Positions 55,365 to 63,544 of a stretch of 64,000 bases of DNA are shown here, one piece after another; position 1 is the stretch's first letter; each line of letters opens with the position of its first letter. Under the pieces are notes generated by a model. The model was not told where the DNA came from and searched no databases. It saw only the letters and a program-made list of their open reading frames with translations. Both the position numbers and the translations under genes were made by a program. Source of the stretch: Nonomuraea fuscirosea (lineage in GTDB: Bacteria; Actinomycetota; Actinomycetes; Streptosporangiales; Streptosporangiaceae); NCBI RefSeq assembly GCF_003001935.1, contig NZ_PVNG01000009.1, positions 124,001 through 188,000 on the forward strand, written 5' to 3'.

Positions 55365-56129
55365 TCAGGAGATCTTGCGGCGGTAGGTGCTCATAGCGAA
55401 GGCGTAGGCGACGACGAGGATGCCGACGCACCAGGCCAGCGCGACCCAGATGTCGTTGCCGACCGGCTGCCCGGCGAACAGGGCGCGGATGGCGTTGACG
55501 ATGGAGGTGACCGGCTGGTTGTCGGCGAAGACGCGCAGGACCGTGGGCATGGTGTCGGTGGGCACGAAGGCCGAGCTGAGGAAGGGCAGGAAGATGAGCG
55601 GGTAGGAGAACGCGCTCGCGCCCTCCATGGTCTTGGCCGACAGGCCGGGGATGACGGCGATCCAGGTCAGCGCCAGGGTGAACAGGACCAGGATGCCGGC
55701 CACCGACAGCCAGGCCAGCACTCCGGCGCTGGAGCGGAAGCCCATCAGCAGGGCCACCAGCATGACGACCACGAGCGAGACCAGGTTGGCGACCAGTGAG
55801 GTCAGCACGTGCGCCCACAACACCGACGAGCGGGCGGTCGGCATCGACTGGAAGCGCTCGAAGATGCCGCCCTGCATGTCCATGAACAGCCGGTAGGCGG
55901 TGTAGGCGATGCCCGAGGCGACGGTGATGAGCAGGATGCCGGGCAGCATGTAGTTCACGTACGACGTGCCGGGCCCGATGCTGATGGCGCCCCCGAAGAC
56001 GTAGACGAACATGAGCATCATGGCGACCGGCATGATGGCGGTGGTGATGATGGTGTCGGGGCTGCGGGTGATGTGGCGCAGGGACCGTCCGAGCAGGACG
56101 GTGGTGTCGCCGAAGAAGTGCTTGCTCAT
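55365..56129 (-). CDS. ABC-2 type permease, DrrB-like
   Basis: A 254-residue membrane protein with six helices and the ABC-2 signature region (MEGASAFSYPLIFLPFLSSA, ending FVPTDTMP). It resembles daunorubicin-resistance DrrB. Together with the ATPase at 56141 it should export a hydrophobic drug. It begins 11 bases after the ATPase stop. Confidence 0.92.
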   Translation of the reverse strand: MSKHFFGDTTVLLGRSLRHITRSPDTIITTAIMPVAMMLMFVYVFGGAISIGPGTSYVNYMLPGILLITVASGIAYTAYRLFMDMQGGIFERFQSMPTARSSVLWAHVLTSLVANLVSLVVVMLVALLMGFRSSAGVLAWLSVAGILVLFTLALTWIAVIPGLSAKTMEGASAFSYPLIFLPFLSSAFVPTDTMPTVLRVFADNQPVTSIVNAIRALFAGQPVGNDIWVALAWCVGILVVAYAFAMSTYRRKIS

Positions 56130-56140
56130 GGCGGGATTCC

Positions 56141-56908
56141 TCAGGCTTTCGTGCCGACGAGGGACAGGAACACGTCTTCGAGGGTGGGCTGCTTCTCGAC
56201 GTACTCGACCTTGGCGGGCGGCAGCATCCGCTTGAGCTCGTCCAGGGTGTCGTTGACGATGATCCGGCCTTCGTGCAAGATCGCGATCCGGTCGGCGAGC
56301 TGCTCGGCCTCGTCCAGATACTGGGTGGTGAGCAGCACCGTGGTGCCGCCCTCGGCGAGCTCCTTGACGGCCTGCCAGACCTCGATGCGGGCCTGGGGGT
56401 CGAGGCCGGTGGTGGGCTCGTCCAGGAAGATGACGGGCGGGTCGCCGATCAGGCTCATCGCGATGTCGAGGCGGCGGCGCATGCCGCCGGAGTAGGTGGC
56501 CACCTTGCGGGAGCCGGCGTCGGTGAGCGAGAAGCGGGCGAGCAGGTCGTCGGCGACCTGGCCGGGGTTCCTGAGGTGGCGCAGGCGGGCGACCAGCACG
56601 AGGTTCTCGCGCCCGCTGAGGATCTCGTCCACGGCGGCGAACTGGCCGGTGAGGCTGATGGACTCGCGGACGTCGGCCGCCTGCGTGACCACGTCGAAGC
56701 CGTTGACGCGGGCGGTGCCGGCGTCGGGCTTGAGCAGCGTGCAAAGGATCTTCACTGCCGTGGTCTTGCCGGCTCCGTTGGAGCCGAGCAGGGCGAAGAT
56801 GCTGCCGCGCGCGACCTCGAAGTTCACGCCGCGCAGCACGTGCAGGTCCTTGTAGGACTTCTCCAGGCCGTGCACCTGGATCGCCGCAGCTTGCTGGGTC
56901 GTCATCAC
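56141..56908 (-). CDS. ABC exporter ATPase, DrrA-like
   Basis: The protein has 255 residues. Walker A is GSNGAGKTT, the signature is YSGGMRRRLDIAMSL, Walker B VIFLDEPTTGLD and the switch region LTTQYLDEAEQLA. The GMRRRL signature and C-terminal LEDVFLSLVG are of the DrrA drug-resistance group. GTG 56908 overlaps the DUF1048 stop; ATG 56905 is an alternative. A broken homologue of its N-terminus is at 60220-60339. Confidence 0.93.
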   Translation of the reverse strand: MMTTQQAAAIQVHGLEKSYKDLHVLRGVNFEVARGSIFALLGSNGAGKTTAVKILCTLLKPDAGTARVNGFDVVTQAADVRESISLTGQFAAVDEILSGRENLVLVARLRHLRNPGQVADDLLARFSLTDAGSRKVATYSGGMRRRLDIAMSLIGDPPVIFLDEPTTGLDPQARIEVWQAVKELAEGGTTVLLTTQYLDEAEQLADRIAILHEGRIIVNDTLDELKRMLPPAKVEYVEKQPTLEDVFLSLVGTKA

Positions 56909-57294
56909 TGTTTCCTGTCTTCCTGTGCGGCGCGCTCGACGGCGCTGGTGAAGCGGTTGCGCTCGCGGGTCCGGTACTGTCCGAGGGGGTAGTTGGCCAT
57001 GAACGCCTCGACGAACTCCACGGGGTCGTTGCCGAAGATGTCGCGGATCGGGGTGCCGTCCGCCGCGCTCCGCTCGAACAGCTCGATGAGGTCTTCGTAC
57101 ATCGTCATCGCGCCGGCGCCGTCGGCCGGCCCGAAGTGCATCAGGTACCGCTCCAGCGCTTCGACCGCCGTGCGGTAGTTGTCGGGGAGCCCCTTGACGC
57201 GGGCCTTGTACTGCCGCCAGCGCTTCTTCTCCTCCAGGGGCCCGGTGACGAGCTCCAGGTACTGCAGGTACCGGCTCTTGGATTCGTCAGCCAT
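56905..57294 (-). CDS. DUF1048 protein (copy 1)
   Basis: A 129-residue cytoplasmic helical protein: EEKKRWRQYKARVKGLPDNY, then an acidic helix and PVEFVEAFMANY. DUF1048 proteins are almost always encoded between a PadR repressor and a DrrAB-type exporter. Their role is unknown; a sensor or adaptor to PadR is plausible. AAGGAG precedes the ATG. Two relatives are encoded at 61482 and 61810. Confidence 0.88.
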   Translation of the reverse strand: MADESKSRYLQYLELVTGPLEEKKRWRQYKARVKGLPDNYRTAVEALERYLMHFGPADGAGAMTMYEDLIELFERSAADGTPIRDIFGNDPVEFVEAFMANYPLGQYRTRERNRFTSAVERAAQEDRKQ

Positions 57295-57296
57295 GT

Positions 57297-57626
57297 CTAC
57301 TTGTCTCCTTTGCGAAGTCGTTGGAGCTTTTCGGCCAGGAAGGCCCAGGTCTTCCAGAACTCGTCGAGGTCCTTGCGTCCCTGGGGACTGAGCGAGTACA
57401 CCTTGCGCGGCGGTCCCTTCTCCGACGGCACCTTCCGCACGTCGACCAGTCCCCGCCGCTCGACGCGGACCAGGAGGGCGTAGACGGTGCCCTCGGCGAT
57501 GTCGGCGAAGCCGTGGGCGCGCAGCCACGCCGTGATCTCGTAGCCGTGAGCGGGCCGGCCGGACAGGATCGCCAGAACGATGCCCTCCAGCGTCCCCTTG
57601 AGCATCTCCGTCAGTTGCCTGCTCAT
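57297..57626 (-). CDS. PadR family repressor (copy 1)
   Basis: The protein has 109 residues with a PadR winged helix: LKGTLEGIVLAILSGRPAHGYEI, GTVYALLVRVERRGLV, PPRKVYSLSPQG. AGGAGG is six bases before the ATG. It heads the operon with DUF1048, DrrA, DrrB and P450 and probably represses it until the exported drug binds. A complex operator lies directly upstream. Confidence 0.93.
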   Translation of the reverse strand: MSRQLTEMLKGTLEGIVLAILSGRPAHGYEITAWLRAHGFADIAEGTVYALLVRVERRGLVDVRKVPSEKGPPRKVYSLSPQGRKDLDEFWKTWAFLAEKLQRLRKGDK

Positions 57627-57645
57627 CACCGTCCTCCTTCTGCCG

Positions 57646-57712
57646 CTATTCGGTGTCGCTGAGTACTGATACAAAGTAACACCGACTACTGGTACCTAGC
57701 AACACCGAATAG
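57646..57712. promoter_or_regulatory. PadR operator/promoter with 23-base direct repeats
   Basis: CTATTCGGTGT (57646-57656) and ACACCGAATAG (57702-57712) are perfect 11-base inverted arms. Between them, two 22-base direct repeats (57664-57685 and 57687-57708, about 18 of 22 identical) both begin TACTG and end AACACCGA. Spacing by about two helical turns suits two PadR dimers. Confidence 0.7.
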
Positions 57713-57963
57713 TTGCGCCGCTTTCTCGCCCGTGACGCGCTCCGGTGCACCGCGGGCTGCCCCTTCCAGAGCGTCAAGATCCCGACGGGATGCGCCTGGT
57801 TCGCGTAGGGGTTGCGTCAGAGCGGCACCGTCGGGACGACCTCGCGCGAAGCTGGAAAGAGCACCGTCCCCCGATCACGCTAGCTTGGGGCTCATGACAA
57901 CAAGTCCCAGGATCGGCCAGACCGTTTCTCTTCAGGGAACAGCCCTTCCGTGAAGTGATCGCC

Positions 57964-58095
57964 GGCCACACGACGCCCGCCACACCTTCGCCTTCCAGCT
58001 CTCCCAGGCCTCCGGCCACAACCGCGCCGAACTCGAACGCCGGCTCTGCCACGCCGATGACCGCTACCTGCGCCTGTACACCAACCCGCCCGGCG
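57964..58095 (+). pseudogene. Tyrosine recombinase C-terminal fragment
   Basis: The frame encodes HDARHTFAFQLSQASGHN and RYLRLYTNPP, the HxxRHTFA box, a changed LGH box (LCHADD) and the catalytic Tyr of an XerC-like integrase. Nothing N-terminal remains. It is a different recombinase type from the remnant at 50703. The preceding 57713-57963 shows only a 19-codon frame at 57894 and no gene. Confidence 0.7.
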
Positions 58096-58374
58096 CCCCC
58101 GTGACCGCAGGGAGTGCGCGGCCTGCTCGCCCGGCTGCAGGAGGTCGCCGACGCGGTGCGGCAGCCGGGCGACTTCGAAGGGCGCATGCGGTGGGCAGCC
58201 ACGCAGGTGATCGTGCGGGAGGCGTACCACCAGGCAGTGGGCGAGCAGGGGGAGGAGCAGCGCAGGCCCCGCCACGTTCGCCGAAGCGTGGAAGAGTCAC
58301 CTGGCCGCGCTGTCGGCCCGAGATGCCGTGGAGTTGCCGGGTCGACCGATCGCTGCCGCCGGTCGACGCCCGGT
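58096..58374. other. Stretch without a recognised gene
   Basis: A plus-strand segment (RGLLARLQEVADAVRQPGDF, RWAATQVIVREAYHQAVGE) reads like protein but has no start signal and no family I know. It may be the flank of the broken recombinase element. Confidence 0.3.
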
Positions 58375-59130
58375 TCAGCCGGGCGGTTCCGCCAGCGGCT
58401 CCGGCCGGGTCCAACCGGACCAGCCACGCTCGCGCATCAGGTCCAGCAGTCGCGGGTTGGACTCGGCGACAAGGGCGTCGACAAGGTCGAACGCCAGATC
58501 GTGGTGTGTCATCTCGCCGGAGGTGTATGCCTGCTCGGCCAGGCCGGCCAGGATGTCGGCGGCCTCCTCCAGCCGCGGGTCGTCGCCTGTGTCGCTTTCC
58601 AAGGTCTCCGACAGGATCCGATAGAGGCGAACGAGTTGCGGGTCATCAAGCTGCGCGAGTTTCCCGGGCATGACTTCGTGGATGTGATCGGGCCAGCGTG
58701 CCGCAAACAGGATCCACCCGTCCCGCTCATGCTCAACGCCCCGCTCTGACACCCCGATCTCGCGAAGTCGATCGAGAAAGGCCACCACGCTCGGCGGGAG
58801 CGCCAGACTGTCCCCGGAAGCGAGCTGCGCGATCTGCTTGCGGCTGGCCTCCAGCCGTTCAATCTCCTCGCGCAGGTGGCTGTCGATTCTTTGGGTCGCT
58901 TCGGTAAAGGCCGATGCGTCGGCTTCGAGCATCTGACCGATCTGAGACAGCGGCACGCCCGCGCCGGCGAGGGCGCGGATCTTGATGAGGGACACGACCG
59001 CTGTTGCGCCATACCGCCGGTAACCCGAGGCATCCCGCTCAGGCTCGGGAAGGAGTCCGATCTGGTGATAGTGCCGCACCGCCCGCACCGTGACGCCGGC
59101 ATAAGCCGCCAGTTGACCAATCGTCAGCAT
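58375..59130 (-). CDS. MerR family regulator
   Basis: The protein has 251 residues. The MerR winged helix (about 1-70) reads MLTIGQLAAYAGVTVRAVRH, with YHQIGLLPEPERDASGYRRY; a coiled dimer helix follows (about 80-115). The 130-residue C-terminal domain is of the TipAS-like/unknown effector class. It is downstream of an alpha/beta hydrolase gene on the same strand and has its own dyad at 59173-59186. Confidence 0.92.
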   Translation of the reverse strand: MLTIGQLAAYAGVTVRAVRHYHQIGLLPEPERDASGYRRYGATAVVSLIKIRALAGAGVPLSQIGQMLEADASAFTEATQRIDSHLREEIERLEASRKQIAQLASGDSLALPPSVVAFLDRLREIGVSERGVEHERDGWILFAARWPDHIHEVMPGKLAQLDDPQLVRLYRILSETLESDTGDDPRLEEAADILAGLAEQAYTSGEMTHHDLAFDLVDALVAESNPRLLDLMRERGWSGWTRPEPLAEPPG

Positions 59131-59172
59131 GCTCTGATCCTGCTCTCAAACTCGCCCACGGTGGAGACGGTG

Positions 59173-59186
59173 AGGTGTAGACCTCT
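59173..59186. promoter_or_regulatory. GAGGT-gtag-ACCTC dyad upstream of the MerR gene
   Basis: A perfect five-base dyad 43 bases before the MerR start. MerR proteins bind such dyads between -35 and -10 and often regulate themselves. It is a candidate autoregulatory site. Confidence 0.5.
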
Positions 59187-59247
59187 GGCTTCGCGCCGAC
59201 GGCTATCAGGATTCTTCCGTGCGGGATTCCCCGTGATGGCGGCGTCT

Positions 59248-60045
59248 TCAGTTCCCCTCGTGGTCGAGAGCGGCGACCTCGCGTACGGCCTCGGCGATGG
59301 CGCGATAGTCCTTACGCAGGATCGAACCGTGGTTGCCGGCGACTTTAGCGCTGATGTGGATGTTCGGATTGCGGGCGGTCACCGCAGGGAGGCTGGCGCG
59401 TGTCTGTTCGTGCCCGCCCTGGCTTCCGAAGGACTCCCCAGAAGCGACCACGTAGCGCGCCGGGACGGCGATGCTGTCCAGCACGGGGCCCAGGTCACGC
59501 TCGCGGGCGATCTTGCCGACCTCGATGTTGCTGTCTGCCAGCTGGTCGGCGGTCATCCGTGGAGCCATACCGAACGGGCGCAGCAGCTGCATGGGCCACC
59601 AGATCCGCTTCCATAGCTTGCGCATCCCCGGTTCCATGGACTCGTCGAACCAGTCGTAGGGCTGCGCGCCCTCCACCAAGACCGCGCCCACGGTACGGGC
59701 CGGATTCCGGCTGGCCCAGTGCGCCGCGACAAACGCTCCATAGGACCAGCCCACCACCACCGCCCGGGCCACACCCCGGGCTGCGAGGACAGCATCGACA
59801 TCTCGGATGTTCGTCTCGAACGAACAATCCGCCGAACGCTGCGACTTACCACGCCCCCGCATGTCGTAGGTGATATGCCGCCACTGCGTCCCCAAATCGG
59901 CAAGGACCCGCCGCCATTGCCACTGAACGGCGGCATGGCCGTTGAGGTAGATCACGGGGACACCGTCGCCGGCGGCGTCGGTGACGGCTAAGGCCGTATC
60001 GTCCACTGGGACCATGCCGGTCCAGGGGGATCGCTTGATGGTCAC
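59248..60045 (-). CDS. Alpha/beta hydrolase
   Basis: A 265-residue hydrolase. The oxyanion segment is VIYLNGHAAVQ, the elbow GWSYGAF, and the catalytic His in AGNHGSILRKD. AAGGGAG precedes the GTG start. Fragments of a close paralogue are at 60058-60217 and 61071-61220. It lies upstream of the MerR gene and may be its target. The substrate is unknown. Confidence 0.87.
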   Translation of the reverse strand: MTIKRSPWTGMVPVDDTALAVTDAAGDGVPVIYLNGHAAVQWQWRRVLADLGTQWRHITYDMRGRGKSQRSADCSFETNIRDVDAVLAARGVARAVVVGWSYGAFVAAHWASRNPARTVGAVLVEGAQPYDWFDESMEPGMRKLWKRIWWPMQLLRPFGMAPRMTADQLADSNIEVGKIARERDLGPVLDSIAVPARYVVASGESFGSQGGHEQTRASLPAVTARNPNIHISAKVAGNHGSILRKDYRAIAEAVREVAALDHEGN

Positions 60046-60057
60046 GGTCTCCCTTTC

Positions 60058-60217
60058 TCAGAGGTGGATTCCGAACGGGTGGCTGGTGCCGGTGGCCAGG
60101 TGCCGGACGGCGCCCTCGAACGAACAGTCCGCCGAACGCTTCGACTTGCCGCGGGCGCGCTCGTCATAGGTGATGTGCAGGTAGTCGCTGCCGAGGTCAG
60201 CGATGAGGCTCAGAAGA
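60058..60217 (-). pseudogene. Fragment of a paralogous alpha/beta hydrolase (inner part)
   Basis: The minus strand encodes LIADLGSDYLHITYDERARG and KSKRSADCSFEGAVRHL, closely matching LADLGTQWRHITYDMRGRG and KSQRSADCSFE of the intact hydrolase next door. It lacks the elbow and both ends, and is joined directly to a DrrA N-terminal fragment. Confidence 0.8.
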
Positions 60218-60219
60218 CA

Positions 60220-60339
60220 CGCACGTGGCCATCTCGAAGCCCATGCCGCGCAACACGCGCGGTTCCTGGTACGACTTCCCCAGGGCTGCACGTGGATCGC
60301 CCGCCCCTGGCCCCGATTGCTTGTGCGAGGGCTGCTCAT
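60220..60339 (-). pseudogene. DrrA-like ATPase, N-terminal fragment
   Basis: From ATG 60339: MSSPRTSNRGQGRAIHVQ, then after a one-base loss LGKSYQEPRVLRGMGFEMA. The intact DrrA at 56141 has LEKSYKDLHVLRGVNFEVA at the same place. The fragment stops before Walker A. It is what remains of the exporter of the second PadR/DUF1048 module. Confidence 0.75.
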
Positions 60340-60473
60340 GACAGTCAGCATGGAGGGCTGACGCAGCGTCAAGGTCAAGCCCCAGGGCAGATTCGATTCG
60401 CCTGTGTACGCCGATCGTCCGGAACCCGGCGCCGTCCTGCCAGGGGCGCACCGCCCCTATTACGATCATGAAG

Positions 60474-61040
60474 CTAGTCCGGGTTGCCCGCCTCCGGAGC
60501 TTGCGCAGCGCCGCCGAGCGAAAGGCGCTTGGCCACATCCAGCCGTACCTCGCCGTGGGGTTGGACGTGCTGCCAGAACAGCGGGGTCAGCCCGCGCCGG
60601 TCGGCGGGTTTGAGCAGCTCAGCACATTCAGGGTCGGCCAGGACGTCCTGCAGCATCAAAGTATTGATGCACACGAGCGCGGCCGGGAAAATGCGCAGGC
60701 ACAACACGCTCATCTCCAGCTCTCACGCCGGTTGGTGGCGATGTCACCGCCCTTGCCGTAGAAGATCACCGAATCCGCTCCGTTGGAGGACTCCACCACG
60801 TTGAGCCCTTTCTGGATCTCCCGTTGGAGCTCGCGCAGGCGCAGATAGCGGGCCACGAAGATGGTCTTCTGCGCGCGGCCGACCTCCAGCATGGCCTGGT
60901 GGTGGGGAGGCGGATTCGGTGAACCGGCGCAGGATGGCCTCGGTGGACGCAGTGTTCTGCTTGATCGCGGTTGCGTATTTGATCATCTGGTGATAGTTCT
61001 GCTCGATCAGGTCCCAGCGGATCGGCCGGGTCATCGCCGG
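60474..61040 (-). pseudogene. Tn3-family transposase remnant (C-terminal DDE part)
   Basis: Three minus-strand frames in order read IRWDLIEQNYHQMIKYATAI, MLEVGRAQKTIFVARYLR with GADSVIFYGKGGDIATNRRE, and CINTLMLQDVLADPECAELL. This is the end of a Tn3 transposase (about 190 residues) with two frameshifts, near 60890 and 60720. No terminal repeat or resolvase is visible. It sits inside the broken PadR/DUF1048/DrrA module. Confidence 0.88.
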
Positions 61041-61070
61041 CGAGGCGGTCCGGGTTCCGGTCCGCCCAGG

Positions 61071-61220
61071 CCTTCCCAGGACCCCGCCGTAGAACCAGCC
61101 CACCACGATGGGCCGGTCCACGCCCCTCGCCTTGAGGACCGCGTCGAGGTCACGGAGGCAGCCGCCGGTGTCGGTCATGGCCGGCGCCGTGTCATCTTCG
61201 GGGTATGCGCCGAAGTTCAT
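61071..61220 (-). pseudogene. Fragment of the paralogous hydrolase (start plus elbow)
   Basis: The frame encodes EDDTAPAMTDTGG and RDLDAVLKARGVDRPIVVGW followed by FYGG, parallel to VDDTALAVTDAAG and RDVDAVLAARGVARAVVVGW of the intact gene at 59248. About 65 residues between the two blocks are missing here, and part of that missing stretch is found at 60058-60217. The 61221-61481 gap beyond holds no recognised gene. Confidence 0.75.
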
Positions 61221-61481
61221 CGATGCCCTCGCCAGCGCTCGCCGCGCGGACGGGGGACTGGCGACTGCTGGTGAAGACGTCCACCGGGACGCGGCGGTGA
61301 CGGGGGTGAAATGGAGGGTTCATGAGGCCCCAGAACGGGCTGGAGGCGCCGATCGCGACGGCCGAGACCTCGTCGGCTCCGCGGTGCATCAGTCGACTAC
61401 CGCACGGGCCGATTCAGATTATCGAGGCGCCGGTGTTCTGGTCGCCAACATGTGGAGTCGCCGATCAAGAAGGAGAGAGTG

Positions 61482-61808
61482 TCACTTCTCGGCCGTGCCG
61501 GGTTCCCCGCTGATGGACTCCTGGTAGACCTCAGCGAAGGTGCGCGAGTCCTTGATCAGCCCGTCTGCGAAGGCGGCGACGTCGTCACCGATGAGCTCCA
61601 GGGCTCCTGTGCCGGCTGCGACACCCTCCTCGAAGAACTCGAGGAGGCCTGTGAGCAGGGACCCGTCGGCCAGGCCGATCGGGCCGACCTTGAAGTAGTA
61701 CCTCTGGATCTCCTTGTAGACGATCTCGTAGTCGGGCGGAAGCGCCTTGACCCGGGCCATGTGCGCCCGCCACTGCTTCTTGCCTTCGATGATGTCTTGG
61801 ATGCCCAT
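61482..61808 (-). CDS. DUF1048 protein (copy 3)
   Basis: A 108-residue DUF1048 protein (EGKKQWRAHMARVKALPPDY, IQRYYFKVGP, then IGDDVAAFADGLI). GGGAGG lies upstream of the ATG. It starts one base after the copy 2 gene ends. It is intact although the exporter it should precede is destroyed. Confidence 0.87.
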   Translation of the reverse strand: MGIQDIIEGKKQWRAHMARVKALPPDYEIVYKEIQRYYFKVGPIGLADGSLLTGLLEFFEEGVAAGTGALELIGDDVAAFADGLIKDSRTFAEVYQESISGEPGTAEK

Positions 61809-61809
61809 G

Positions 61810-62166
61810 TCAGCCTCCCAGCCGGCCCAGTTGCTTCGCGACGTTCCTGTTCAACTGTCGGCGCCACCGATCACGGAAGGTGCGGGCGCCTTCCGCGCCG
61901 GCCAGCGCCGCGCAGAACCCCGCGATGTCGTCACCCAGCACGTCCTCGATGCTTTGCCCGTCGGCCGCCGTCTCCTCCAGCAGCCCCAGAGCGCCGTCGA
62001 GGATCGGCATCAGGTTGCGGCCCGTGAAGTCCCCGTAGAGGAAGAGGTGGCCGATGATCTGCTCCCACGCCGCCCGGTAGTCGTCCGGCAGCGTCGCCGC
62101 CCGAGCCTCGAACGCCTTCCATTCCCTGTTGAGATCGTTGCCTGTGACGGTGTCCCAGAACTTCAT
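61810..62166 (-). CDS. DUF1048 protein (copy 2)
   Basis: A 118-residue DUF1048 protein (NREWKAFEARAATLPDDYRA, GDDIAGFCAALAGAEGARTF, with a basic C-terminus). The ATG overlaps the PadR stop by four bases. Two DUF1048 genes in tandem suggest that their products act as a heterodimer. Confidence 0.88.
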   Translation of the reverse strand: MKFWDTVTGNDLNREWKAFEARAATLPDDYRAAWEQIIGHLFLYGDFTGRNLMPILDGALGLLEETAADGQSIEDVLGDDIAGFCAALAGAEGARTFRDRWRRQLNRNVAKQLGRLGG

Positions 62167-62489
62167 CTCTCGCTCTCCCTGAGCTTGTCGAGCCGTGAGG
62201 TGATGTAGTTCCACTTCGCCCAGAACGTCGCGAGCTCCGCGCGCCCCGCGTCATTGAGCGCGTAGAACTTGCGCGGCGGACCCTGCTCGGACGGTCGTCT
62301 CGTCACCTGGACGAGGCTCTTCTTCTCCAGGCGCAGCAAGATGGTGTAGACCGTCCCCTCGACGACGTCGGCGAAGCCGAGCTCGTTCAGCCGGCGCGTG
62401 ATGGCGTACCCGTAGGTCTCCTCGCTGCCAATGATTTCGAGCACGCAGCCTTCGAGCGTGCCCTTCAGCATCTCCGTCAGGTCGTCCAT
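62163..62489 (-). CDS. PadR family repressor (copy 2)
   Basis: A 108-residue PadR protein (LKGTLEGCVLEIIGSEETYG, GTVYTILLRLEKKSLVQV, PPRKFYALNDAG). It closely parallels the PadR at 57297 but differs in the recognition helix region. It heads the DUF1048 pair, whose exporter is broken, so its original purpose is probably lost. A dyad lies upstream. Confidence 0.93.
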   Translation of the reverse strand: MDDLTEMLKGTLEGCVLEIIGSEETYGYAITRRLNELGFADVVEGTVYTILLRLEKKSLVQVTRRPSEQGPPRKFYALNDAGRAELATFWAKWNYITSRLDKLRESER

Positions 62490-62514
62490 CACAGGTCCTT
62501 CTTGGTCCACCCGG

Positions 62515-62556
62515 TACTCTGTGCCCCCGAGTTCCACTACACAGTATCACAGAGTA
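62515..62556. promoter_or_regulatory. PadR copy 2 operator dyad
   Basis: TACTCTGTG (62515-62523) and CACAGAGTA (62548-62556) are perfect nine-base inverted arms with a 24-base spacer, just upstream of the PadR gene. The architecture (outer arms flanking a promoter) parallels 57646-57712 while the sequence differs. Confidence 0.65.
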
Positions 62557-62707
62557 GCGAAGCGCGTCCCCCCATGAATGATCCGGATCTGGGCGTCTGG
62601 GGCGGTTGAATCGCTGCTCGCCCGGCGCTACCACTTCACCCGCTGAAGAAGGCCGGCGGGCGAACACCGCGCCAGGCAAGGCGTCGGGCGGTTCCCACAC
62701 GAGGGCG

Positions 62708-62975
62708 TCATGCGAAATAGCCGCTGACGGCAGGCAGGGCCGACGCGACGATGACCAGAAGCGAGCCAACCGTCGCCAGGATGAGGCGCGCGGCTATCAC
62801 ACCCCGGAGCCAGGAAGGGTACGCCCCCGCAGCGGCATCGACGAATGCTTCGACGTCCAGGGCCGCGCAGGCTTACGAAGATGACCGCCTGGAAGATCCA
62901 GGACAGGATCCGGCCGGTGCCACTTCCGCTCAGGTTGAGCAAGGCGAGCGCCGCCAGGCACACCCCAAGGGACAT
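62708..62975 (-). pseudogene. Small membrane protein gene, frameshifted
   Basis: From ATG 62975 one frame encodes MSLGVCLAALALLNLSGSG and ILSWIFQAVIFVSL. After about 62872 another frame continues with DVEAFVDAAAGAYPSWLRG and LILATVGSLLVIVASALPAV, ending at TGA 62708-62710. Together they give about 88 residues with three hydrophobic segments. No family is recognised. Confidence 0.5.
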
Positions 62976-63088
62976 CGCGAGGACGACGCTGGCCCGGCTT
63001 GCTCCGAAGTTGATCCGGTGCCGGGCCGATAGGGCGGCCGGTAGCCCCTGTCTGGCAACTTCGGCCTCGGCCGCCCTTTCCTGGGCAG

Positions 63089-63501
63089 GTGCCCCGCGAG
63101 ACGTTGACCCAGGACCAGATCGTCCGAACAGCCGTCGAGCTGCTGGACAACGAGGGCATCGAGGGCCTGAGGCGGTCTACCAGGCAGCCGGCTTCACCGG
63201 ACGTGACGCGGAGCAGGCCATGAAGACCGTCTTCACCTTCGTCCTGGGTAATGCCCTCGGCGTGGCCTCCGAAGCGGCATGGAGGGCACGTCTGCGCCGC
63301 ACGGGCGGCGACGAGCACGAACAGATCCGCACCATGGTGGCGCAGGCGACCGAGATCGCGATGCGGTTCCCGCGGCTACGCGCCCACAATGCCGCACAGG
63401 AGGATGACAGTGCCTCTCCGGCCCCCGACCATGAGCTCGAGTTCGGGCTACGCACCATCCTGACCGGCCTCCAAGCCGAGCTCGGCACTCGGCCGTCGTG
63501 A
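63089..63501 (+). pseudogene. TetR-family regulator with internal deletion
   Basis: From GTG 63089 the frame encodes PRETLTQDQIVRTAVELLDN and EGIEGLR, the first helices of a TetR DNA-binding domain. It then jumps out of frame to AVYQAAGFTGRDAEQAMKTV and VFTFVLGNALGVASEAAWR, a TetR C-terminal domain that runs to the stop at 63501. The recognition helix and about 80-100 residues are missing. Confidence 0.7.
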
Positions 63502-63544
63502 ACCGGGCGAACAGTCCCTGCCACGTCACCCGGCGATGACCCGC

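Noticed and set aside
60474..61040. A functional Tn3 transposon
   Set aside because: Only the last part of the transposase is left, with two frameshifts, and neither terminal repeats nor a resolvase were found.
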